Made by a program: the position numbers and the translations under genes
Shown here: positions 1 through 11,295 of the stretch, piece by piece
Numbering within the stretch: position 1 is the stretch's first letter
Layout of the letters: each line of letters begins with the position of its first letter
The notes under the pieces: model-generated
What the model was told of the DNA's origin: nothing
What the model saw: only the letters and a program-made list of their open reading frames with translations
Databases searched by the model: none
Assembly: GCA_021307315.1 (NCBI GenBank)
Contig: JAJSPD010000001.1
Span: forward strand, 744,001-808,000
Source: Bisporella sp. PMI_857
Lineage: Eukaryota; Ascomycota; Leotiomycetes; Helotiales; Helotiaceae
DNA length: 64,000 nucleotides
Reading direction: 5' to 3'

Positions 1-921
1 GCCGCTCACAAAACTCCCTGTATCAGCAAACAGATATACCGTCCCATCCGCAATCTCCTTTACCGTCCCGTACCGCTGCAGCGGCACCCTCTTAAACGCG
101 CTCCCCTTCGCTTCTGCCTCCCTATTCCCCAACCTTGCCATGCCCTCCGTGCCTGCAATTGGCCCTGGGGTGATGACGTTACTCGTCAGACCTCTTGGAC
201 CATATTCAATGGCTGCGTTAGCAGAAATGGCATCTACGCCGGCTTTTGCGGCGGAGACGTGCGCCTGGAGAGGCATGCCTGTGTAGTGGAATGTTGCGGA
301 GATGAATATTATCCTGCCTCCTGTAGAGGTCGCGGTGGCAGTATTGGGGTTCTTCGATGCGGATGTGAGGAGATGAGGAAGCGTTGCTTTGAGGGTGTTG
401 AAGGAGCCGAGGGTGTCGATTTCTAGGACGGTGCGGAAGGCGTTGGATGATAGGCCGGCAATTGGCGCGAGAAAGTTACCAGCTGCTCCAGCTCTATTAT
501 CAGTGCGTTAGTATGGACAACTATATTTACGAAAAAGGCATAATAACGTACATGCAATAGTCGATCCCTCCGAGCTCCTCCACGCACCGCGCAACAGCTT
601 TCTCTAAGCTCTCGATGGATCGTACGTCCACGGCTCCTATGCCTATCACCTTTGCGCCTGCGCGGGCCGTGGCTATGTTTTTGGCCATAGATTCGGTTTT
701 CTCGACGCTCCGGCCGACGATGCACGCGTTCGCGCCTAGGTGGACGAGAGCTCGGACTTGTGCGCTGCAAATGGTGCCTGCACCACCTGTGCAGAAGACC
801 ACTTTCTTATCTATCGGTCGCAGGTCAGTGTGTGGATATTCGAGGCTGGAAAGGCGGATTCCATACCAAAAATGCCATCTCTCCAGACATTGGAAAGATA
901 TTCGGATCTAGGGACAGCCAT
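1..921 (-). CDS. SPS19: Peroxisomal 2,4-dienoyl-CoA reductase, SDR family (C-terminus beyond window)
   Basis: Short-chain dehydrogenase/reductase expected to reduce 2,4-dienoyl-CoA with NADPH, which lets peroxisomal beta-oxidation handle unsaturated fatty acids. Model: exons 867-921, 552-810 and <1-493, joined by introns 811-866 and 494-551; phases fit. The N-terminus reads MAVPRSEYLSNVWRDGIF, then a Rossmann GGAGTICSAQVRALVHLGAN nucleotide-binding turn, and after the second intron the family's CIAGAAGNFLAPIAGLSSNAF-like stretch. Near the edge the EIADGTVYLFADTG segment is typical of Sps19/DECR2. The expected SDR tyrosine is not clear: the active-site region reads SATFHYTGMPLQAHVSAAKAG, with a Tyr and a downstream Lys present. 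The stop and any C-terminal peroxisomal signal lie off the left end. It is divergent from ATG33. Identification is by recognised family sequence; specificity is inferred. Confidence 0.88.
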
Positions 922-1411
922 TGGAGTTTATCGTGGTTAGCAGCGTGTGGGAGGGTTCAAAGCAGGGATATATTGCTGAAGGATGTGACTGTATATTTTT
1001 ATAGCAATAAGAAAGGTTGCCCTGGCATAGAGTGAGCGTCTTATAGCTGAAAGGACTGGCTCTTGACACGTTATTTCAAGTATCATGGCAAAGGCCCAGC
1101 CGATTTTGTTAAGTAATCAACCCGGGCCCAAGGCTGTGGTACCCATCAACCGAGGCTCGCGGGGCACGGAGACAAAGGCACCAATCCATTCCCCTTTGAG
1201 GCAAGACTCCAAGCCTCAGGCACGCAGCGGGAGAGACATGGGTCTTGTTTGAATCAAAGCGCCCAGTAACGACGTCAATCTGGACAACGCAGACGCCGCT
1301 TGAGTCGACTTCAGTTCAACCTTTGAGCAGCAACAAACATTCATCCGTCGTCTCGATTTCTCGCCTACGGTCTCTCACTCTAGATTGATTACGGTTGAAG
1401 GGCTCGATAAG
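922..1411. promoter_or_regulatory. Shared divergent promoter, SPS19 / ATG33
   Basis: 490-bp spacer between the two opposite start codons. It must carry both promoters and 5' leaders. I see no coding sequence and no clear named element. Confidence 0.5.
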
Positions 1412-2107
1412 ATGGCTACACGCACTGTCTCCTCGCTCAAGTTCGTGGGCTCTATTTCGCTGGGTCTCCTCACCGTATGTACCCCTCCAAGTCTTGTCTC
1501 GGCCTTCTTTTACTTCCCGTCTATAGGCAATATCTACCCCAAATATGGAAGCTAATCATTGCATGTCTAGGGCCTCTCATACACCTTAAGCACGCTTACA
1601 CTGCCCACACTCCTCACTCTCCCAACTGCTACGAGCGCATCCAAAGCTTTCACAAACCTGACCACCGTCTCCCTAACACACCTTCGCGTCCTAGCCAGCA
1701 TATCGAGTAGTTCTTTTATCCTGGCCTACGTCTTCTCGCCTCGGTCGCAAAAGCACCCTTATCTTCTCTGGACCACACTCTTCGTAGCCGGCAGCGCGCT
1801 CACCGACTTTGTACTACCTACCCCACGAAAAACAGTTAGCTCCCGTACAGCACCAAAGAAGCGGGAACAAAATTTAAGACCTATGGACGCCAGCTATGAG
1901 GTTGTCGGACACGATAGCAATAGCGAAGGTACGCAGAGCGAGGCGGAGGTAGAGGATGAGGTTAATGGTGAGGAGGTTCGCGAGCAGATGGAAGGCTTTA
2001 TGCTGGGTCAGATTGTAAGGACGGCGGTTGCGGGTGTGGGGTTTGTGATGAGTGTGGTGGGTATATGGGGTGATGGCGCGGCGGACCTGGTCATCATTGA
2101 GATGTGA
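1412..2107 (+). CDS. ATG33: Autophagy-related protein 33 (mitophagy, mitochondrial outer membrane)
   Basis: Small fungal-specific membrane protein; yeast Atg33 sits in the mitochondrial outer membrane and promotes mitophagy in stationary phase. Exons 1412-1474 and 1571-2107 (intron 1475-1570, GTATGT...CTAG) give 199 aa. Conserved N-terminus: MATRTVSSLKFVGSISLGLL, then GLSYTLSTLTLPTLLTLPTA, the usual start of filamentous-fungal Atg33. Hydrophobic segments lie at about residues 10-40, 62-80, 88-108 and at the C-terminus (GQIVRTAVAGVGFVMSVVGI). Between them is an acidic hydrophilic loop (about residues 130-165, Glu/Asp rich). It is convergent with the downstream PLP enzyme gene. The family call is from recognised sequence; the mitophagy role is transferred from yeast. 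Confidence 0.85.
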
Positions 2108-2479
2108 TGGTTGAAAGAATGAGCGGAAGGTTGGTCGATGAGCATACATACCAGGATGGGTGTTATGAACGGCTCGGAGTCTCGGTTGCGAGCGGTAGAT
2201 AGGAATTGATTCTTCTCTAAATGGGCTCTGCTATTCATGCACTCTCATCTCAATCAATACAATTCTCTATCTACCAGCATTTTGTGTGCATGGAATTGAG
2301 ATGAAGCTCAATTGTAAGGCTCAAATGTAATTCTCACTTTAATACATCAAGGTTGATGCCTGAACTCGTTTTCATACAACTCAAAATATATCACATATCC
2401 TAAGCCTTAATTTTAATTTTAATTTTTTTTTTTGAATTTCCATTCTGGCAAACTTCTATCCTTAGTATATACTTCTCCG
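2108..2479. other. Intergenic, convergent 3' ends
   Basis: 372 bp between the stops of ATG33 and the PLP enzyme. It holds both 3' UTRs and an AT-rich stretch with a T run near 2410-2433. No gene seen. Confidence 0.5.
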
Positions 2480-4046
<1,567 letters not shown>

Positions 4047-4605
4047 TATTATCTGTACTTCTGAGAGATTCCGGGGAAACTGTGAAAATGGGTTCAAGGT
4101 TGACAAGCAAAAAAGTTACTCGTTCGAGTTACTTTGAGCAGGTTCTCGCTTAAGATTTCTACCAACTGAGATGTGCCCCTATTTTCGGAAGCGAGCATCA
4201 CAAAAGTGACCTTACTTAAGCAGCACGTAAGAGTGCATGCGAATAAGATGGGTCTTAGGTGGCTAACTAGTATCGAAGGTCAAGCCCCATGTCGAAGTAT
4301 TGGGTAGTGCTGATTACGCAAATGTGTTAGGAGAATTGAATCGAAAGTCACATTCAGCTAGAGCCTCGAACCATGTGGCTACCAGCTCCTTAGTAAAATC
4401 CTATGTCATACCAAGCTCCGAGATATTCAGATCATGTTATAGTGTGATATTCTCTCATTGATAGCAATATTCTATGCATGTTAGATTTTAAGTGCACAAA
4501 AGCAAATGGGGTATCTCATAAATGCGAATAGCTAGACAGAACAAAGATATGGTGAAATATGGGCAACTGCTCCTCCCTCTCCTTGCACATGGAACCTCAG
4601 ATATA
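4047..4605. other. Intergenic, upstream of PLP enzyme and downstream of MLH2
   Basis: 559 bp between tandem minus-strand genes. It should hold the PLP enzyme promoter and the MLH2 3' UTR. AT-rich; no open frame or known element recognised. Confidence 0.5.
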
Positions 4606-7411
4606 TTATGAGCTTGAGTTGAATAGATTACCAATACGATACTCTATCTCAGGCTCCAGCCCGTCTCGGTGAAGATGGAGCCAGGATTCAGCAACAACAC
4701 GGACTCGTCCAGTTATTAATGTCGAATTTGGTTCACTCATTAACAGACCTTGAGATAAGCTGCCAGCTTTGATGTAGTCATCATCTTCAAGCAACTGATT
4801 AGACGCCTTTTGTATAACACCCATATCTGTCAAACGATTCTGGGCCCATTGGTGCAGACTCTCATCCGTCGAAAACTTGTCCAGAAGCAGTCTCGTAGCC
4901 TTAACTCTAAAATCTTTTGTTTGGCCTCCAGGAGCAACAACTTTGGCAGCCGTGGATGACTTATGCCTCATGAGGCTGGCTTGTAGATCGTGGTCCGGCA
5001 AAGTCGTCTTGGAAGGCTCTTCCCCAGAACTCGGCGGGTCGTCCTGTGGTCGCAACCGGTGACTCTCAAGCCTGGCAACCGCAGCATTATACCGGTTCCT
5101 ATGTGGTGAGATTCGAGTAGTTTCATTAACATCGGGCTGCCCTTCTACTAGTTGCGCGTTCCGAAGCTCCTCTCGGCGTATACGGGTAGCAATCTCCCGA
5201 CGCCGTTCAAAATCCATAGCCCAAGCAAGATCACAACTCGCTTCCGTATCATGGATACTATCGCGCGTGCGAGCTTGGGTCGACGATGGCTTCAAACGGT
5301 CAGGAAGGCTCGTTTGGTGTAAGCCTTCGCCTCTTTCTTGATATCTAACTTGTTTAAAGGGTGATACAAATGGTCTGTTCGGACCCCCGGTTCGCCATTT
5401 TGACTTGTGAACAGCTTTTGAGACTAAGGTGGACGGAGGTGATAGAAGTACATTTTCTGAAACGCATCGTGCTGTCACAAAGTCACTCCTCCGTAGAGGC
5501 ATCTGCAATTGAGGTTCTCCAACGAACAGCATCTCATCATCAGTAGTAGACTGCGGTCGAGCACCCAATTCAGGTGGTGATATTGCATGACCAACTCCGA
5601 AGGAAGTACGCTGATCTGGTAGACTTGGCGTAAGTGACCGGAGCAGCGACGTATCGCCATACCGCTGTGGTGATCCAGATCGTGGACTTGTCAAGATAGG
5701 AGTCTTCGAGCTGACCGTTCCAGGTGGGTTGTTAGAACTCCCCTTCGCGATGGAACTCAGATCACCACCTACGTACAATTTTCGAGCGCCGGGAGCAGTC
5801 AATTTGGCAATGAGCCATGGATTTAGTGATGTATTGGCACTATTCTCGGACTCATTGGCATGGGCATCTCGTCGCATCCTGCTTGACTTGCCCATTTTTC
5901 CATTGCTGTTTCGCAGCTCAAGGAACTCGGCCTCTTCAGCAAAATTCCTAGACATGTCACATCCCCAGTCTCCCTTCTTTCTAGTTACCTGCTTATCGGC
6001 CGTTGCCCGTTCCCGCGATTGAGCTTCCAGTTCATCATCATTGCTGTGAATAATAGAATAATGGCCATACGAGCCTTCTCGAGTTGAATGCTCCGAATCT
6101 TTGGTAAGTGCCGCTCCCACTGTAGATGATTCAGTAGAAATTAAACATTGAGGACTAGCCGTGCGCAACAATACAGCACTTTGCGCAATATTTATAGATG
6201 TGCGAGGAATATTGGCTCCGGGTATAGCCTTGCGCTCCCCATACAAATCTTTCAGAAGTCGTTCCATGGATTTGAGGATTAGCTTTTCATTACTGAAAAG
6301 TACATCGTCCTTGGCAGGCTCAATATTGGCATCATAGCTTGCGCTTGGGCATTTGATATTGAGACGTAGGAAAGGACTTCTCAGTTTTTCAGAGCTATCA
6401 GGGATAATCGATTCTCTGATATAAGTCTTGAATAGAGTGACTATCTTTTTCATCGTTCCCTTCTCGGGAGATACGATCCGCCCGTCAATGGACAGATATT
6501 GACCTTTCCCAAGCTTCAAAATATCACAATCTGGTCTGGGCAGAAATGCCTCAAGTTTAAACTCCATTTGGCCTCGAATTTGTACTGTATGGTTAGACCC
6601 AGACTCAGAAATGTCGTCATCTGTACACTCGTGCTCGTTGTTACATTGTGCTTCAGAAAACTTAAGCGACTTCTCAACACACTGAAGTGAGGTATCGCGT
6701 CCAATGACTTGGGATATAGCATCTCTGATGCCATCATGTGGTCGAGGGACGAAAGACCATGAGCTTTTACTGCCATTGGTAACTTTGAACCCGAACCTGA
6801 CGGTGGGTCGTGCTATAGCATACGCTTGCAAGAGTTGTCGAATTCGAATCAAAGTCTTATTCGCTTCCTTTTCAAATGTTTTCTTTCTGACTGGAAGCTT
6901 TGACATGAAATTTATAACGCTTACCGTAGTACCGACAGGATGAGATGTGCTTGATTTCTCTTTGACGCCGCCAGAAGCTTTCAGTTTGGCAGTTACCCCA
7001 AGGACTTCGCCATCGGTCTTTGTAGTGACAGAGACGTCTCCAAGCTGAACTGCACTGGCCAATGCCTCACCACGGAAGCCAAGGGTACTACCTCCAAGGA
7101 ACCTCAACTCCTCGAATGAGCGGAGCTTGGATGTATGGCCTCGCTTTCCCAAGGAATTGAGATCATCTTGGGATATTCCTGAACCAAGATTTAAAAATGA
7201 CCTAATAATCATGGAAAGAGTGATTACCATGACCGTTGTCCCGCACCTCAAGCCTGTCTAATGTATTTGGAGAGATAGTTATGTCAATTGACATAGCCTT
7301 TGCATCTAAGGCATTGTCTACAAGCTCTTTCACTAAAGAGGTTGGAGTGGTCAGCACTTGGGGAGAGCCAAGAAGGCGAATTGTAGTGTCAGATAGGGCA
7401 ACAATTGTCAT
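4606..7411 (-). CDS. MLH2: MutL-homologue mismatch repair protein, MLH2 / human PMS1 type
   Basis: GHKL-ATPase MutL protein. Exons 7228-7411 and 4606-7178 (49-nt intron) give 918 aa. ATPase motifs in order: KELVDNALDA, VRDNGHGI joined across the intron, GFRGEALASA, and PVGTTVSVINFMSKLPVRKK. The transducer-like region ends near YLSIDGRIVSPEKGTMKKIV and IEPAKDDVLFSNEK, which resembles human PMS1 and yeast Mlh2 rather than yeast Pms1. The remaining ~500 residues are low-complexity and poorly conserved. I find no DQHA(X)2E(X)4E endonuclease motif, consistent with a non-nucleolytic accessory MutL that pairs with Mlh1. Start: ATG 7411 (MTIVALSDTTIRLLGS) fits the family; an in-frame ATG at 7438 would add nine residues. 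It is divergent from the ValRS gene. Confidence 0.82.
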
Positions 7412-7719
7412 TGTGTCATCATCAGCCAGCGACAGCATAACTGAATCTACAATCAAATCAGGTGTTGACTGAAGAGTCCGTGTTGTAACTCGAGTAATTA
7501 CAGCCTCGCCTTGGCAAGGCTCTGGCTACAAGGATGTGTGACTCTTCTAACTTTTGGAGTCATGTTCCATCAATTTTCTGATAACCCAAGTGCTTCTATT
7601 CCTACATGCTACATCAGCCATAGGTTACTTGTTTCAAGACGTCTCAAATATTTTCAAGAGCGCTTCGGGCGAGCGCCTGGTCATCTCTACGCTACACGTT
7701 GAATCAGTCCCGCTCCAGA
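7412..7719. promoter_or_regulatory. Divergent promoter MLH2 / VAS1, with in-frame VAS1 leader
   Basis: 308 bp between the two AUGs. From 7624 (just after an in-frame TAG at 7621) the sequence is open in the VAS1 frame up to its AUG at 7720. This encodes an Arg/Ser-rich, acid-free leader; see the finding on a possible ACG start at 7639. Confidence 0.55.
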
Positions 7720-10700
7720 ATGGCCACGAACCCTGCTTCCTATAATCCCAGTAAGGATGCCAATCGCGGATTTTCTTCTGAGGAATACCCAAAGATGAAT
7801 CTGACCTTTGCTCTGTGAGACTGACTTCGAGATTAGTAGGGGAAGAAACCGGACCAGTCTCGGGACAGCCGCCTGCCGTCTCTGCCGCAATCCAAAATGC
7901 TATAACAGAAGCATCACAATCTGAAATTACAGGCGTGCATGTTCCAGGACAGAATGCTAGCAGTAAAATCGGAGCTACCGAGTCAGCTGGAGGGGAAAAA
8001 AAGATCAAAAGCGAGAAAGAATGTATGGAAACCCTGCATAAGTAGAAATATAACCATAATGTTGACTCATTTTGCTTATAGTAGAGAGAGAACGGAAGAA
8101 AGCAGAGAAGCAAGCAAAATTCGACCAGAAAAAGGCTGCTGCCGCCGCTAAAACGCCAGCTGGTCCTAGCAAGACTAAAGAAAAGAAAGCCGCTGCTGCT
8201 GCTGACAAGAGCAAAACCGTTCTACCACCATATGTAGAAGAGACAAAACCCGGAGAAAAGAAGAGTAAGCTTTTCCGCAAACACCATGACAGGTTCTAAG
8301 AAAGTTTGCAGTTCTAAAACCGTTCGATGATCCTCAATTTAGTGCCTACAATCCAATTGCTGTTGAATCTGCCTGGTACTCATGGTGGGAGAAAGAAGGG
8401 TTTTTCAAACCCGAATTTACACCTGATGGCAACGTTAAGCCTGAAGGACAATTCGTCATTGTGGAGCCTCCTCCCAATGTTACTGGAGCACTACACATGG
8501 GCCATGCCTTAGGAAACTCTTTGCAAGACATAATGATTCGGTGGAATCGCATGCATGGCAAGACTACTCTGTGGCTTCCAGGCTGTGATCATGCAGGAAT
8601 ATCCACACAAAGTGTTGTAGAGAATATGTTGTGGCGACGGCAGGGAAAGACACGACATGATTTAGGAAGGGAAAAGTTCGTCGAGACAGTATGGGAGTGG
8701 AAGGAAGATTATCACGTTCGTATCAACAATGCGCAAAGACGTATGGGTGGGTCAATGGACTGGAGCAGAGAGGCTTTCACCATGGACGAGAACTTTTCGG
8801 CCGCCGTAACAGAAACCTTTGTCAGACTACACGAGGAAGGTATTATCTACCGAGGAAATCGCTTGGTTAATTGGTGTACAAAATTGAACACTTCACTTTC
8901 GAATCTCGAGGTTGTGAACAAAGAGCTCTCTGGGAGAACTTTGATCGATGTACCTGGCTATGATAAAAAGGTAGAATTTGGCATAATTGTCCATTTCAAG
9001 TATCCAATTGAAGGCTCGGATGAAACGATCGAGGTTGCGACAACACGTCCTGAGACCATGCTTGGAGACAGTGGAATTGCAGTCCACCCCAAGGATGAGC
9101 GATATAAGCATCTAGTCGGAAAGAATGCTGTCCACCCTTTCATTAAGGATAGGTTACTACCTATCGTCGCTGATGAGTACGTTGAACTTGAGTTTGGTAC
9201 AGGTGCTGTGAAGCTCACCCCTGCCCATGACCCCAACGATTTCAAACTGGGTCAAAAACATAACCTCAAATTTATCAATATACTCACAGACGATGGCAAG
9301 ATGAATGAGAATGCTGGCGTCTATGCTGGACAAAAACGATTCGATGTCCGATACTCCATTCAGGAAGATCTCAAAAAGCTTGGTCTTTATGTCGACAAGA
9401 AGGACAATCCCATGACCGTTCCACTATGCGACAAATCCAAGGATGTCATCGAGCCGTTAATGAAGCCTCAGTGGTGGATGAGTATGAAGGATATGGCAGC
9501 TGCCGCGCTCAATGCTGTAACATCAGGAGAGATCAAGATTTTGCCTGAGACTGCTGAGAAAAGCTACATTAGGTGGATGTCTGACGTAAATGACTGGTGT
9601 CTTTCGAGACAGTTATGGTGGGGCCATCAGGCACCGATGTATTTCGCTCATATCGACGGCCAAGAGCCGGATGAGAGTGATGGCAATCTATGGTTTGCAG
9701 GCCGGACACTGGAGGAGGCTCAAGTAAAAGCTAACGAATCACCACTCCTGAAAGGAAAGAAGTTCACACTCAAGAGAGATGAGGATGTCCTAGACACCTG
9801 GTTTTCTTCTGGTCTGTGGCCCTTCGCGACCATGGGATGGCCAAAGCATACTAGCGATCTGGAAAAATTGTTTCCTACCTCCATCCTTGAGACTGGATGG
9901 GATATCTTGTTCTTCTGGATAGCTCGTATGGTCATGTTCAGTCTAAAATTGACTGGAAAAGTGCCATTCACTGAGGTTTATTGCCATTCGCTCATTCGCG
10001 ATTCAGAGAATCGAAAGATGTCGAAATCATTAGGGAATGTTATTGATCCTCTCGATGTAATCCAAGGAATTGAGCTCAAGGATTTGCATGCCAAACTTCG
10101 CGTGGGAAATCTTGCTGAGGCCGAAATTGGCAGAGCAGAGAAATATCAAAAGACTGCATTCCCAGAAGGCATCCCACAATGTGGTACAGATGCGTTGAGG
10201 TTTGCGCTTGCTGCATACACTTCTGGTGGTGGGGATATTGCTTTTGATATCAAGGTCATTCACGCATATCGAAAGTTCTGTAACAAGATCTACCAGGCAA
10301 CGAAGTACGTGATAGGCAATTTGCCACAAGACTTTGTGCCTCAGAAGACTTCGGGATTGATAGGGAAGGAATCACTAGCAGAACGATGGATTCTTCACAA
10401 ATTAACAATCGCTGCCAAGGAGGTCAACAAGGCACTTGCTGATCGTGAATTCCGAGATTCAGCTACCTCCATTTACCAGTACTGGTTGACTCAACTCTGC
10501 GATGTCTACATCGAGAACTCAAAAGCAATTATACTAAAGGGAACTGAGGAAGAAAAACTTTCTGCTCTTAATACGCTATACACTGCTCTAGAAGGTGGTC
10601 TCACATTGATTCATCCGTTTATGCCTTTTTTGACAGAAGAACTTTGGCAGCGACTCCCACGTCGTCCGGACGACCGAACACCTTCCATTCTATTGGCAAA

Positions 10701-11295
10701 ATACCCAGTATACGACGAAAATATGGACGACCCTAAATCGGAGGAGGCGTATCAGCTCGTGCTTGATATCTCGAAGGGCATCCGATCACTGATGGCTGAT
10801 TACTCCATTTTGAAGGAAGCAAAAGGTATACTTTCTCTACCCACAACCATTCCAGACATTCTCTAACTTTGTGCAGTGTATATTCAGGCTTTTGATTCTA
10901 CATCTCATAGCACAGCATCTGAGCAAACACAGTCCATCAAATCTTTGTCGTTCCACCCGCTCGATGATAAATCAACCCTTTCAATACTCTCAGGCAGCGA
11001 ATCTAGGCCATCTGGGTGTGTCGTCATTTCTGTATCATCCACAGCATCGGTTTTCCTGCATGTGGTTGGCCGAGTCGACTTTGATGGTGAGATCAGCAAG
11101 GCTACCAAAAAGCTTGAGAAGACAATAATTGGAGTGGAAAAGCAAAAGAAGATCCTTGATGACCCTTCCAAGCGGGAGAAGATGGGCGAGGCAGTGTTGG
11201 AGGTTGAGCGCAAGAAGTTGGCAGATTTGGAGGCTGAGGAGAAAGGCTTTAAGGAGACTATTAAGCAATTCGATGCGTTGAAGCTTGAGCAATAG
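7720..11295 (+). CDS. VAS1: Valyl-tRNA synthetase, cytosolic and probably mitochondrial
   Basis: Class I aminoacyl-tRNA synthetase charging tRNA-Val. Exons 7720-7750, 7840-8022, 8082-8264, 8312-10825, 10877-11295 give 1109 aa; all phases fit. The second exon could instead begin at 7837, changing one residue in length. Order: a fungal N-terminal extension with Lys/Ala-rich helix ([19 protein letters not shown], then Ala runs), the signature HMGH at about 194-197 in [18 protein letters not shown], the editing domain ([17 protein letters not shown]), [10 protein letters not shown] at about 699-708, an anticodon-binding domain, and a C-terminal coiled coil ([18 protein letters not shown]). Only one ValRS gene is visible; yeast makes both cytosolic and mitochondrial enzymes from one VAS1 gene, and the in-frame leader here suggests the same. 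Identification is secure. Confidence 0.96.
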
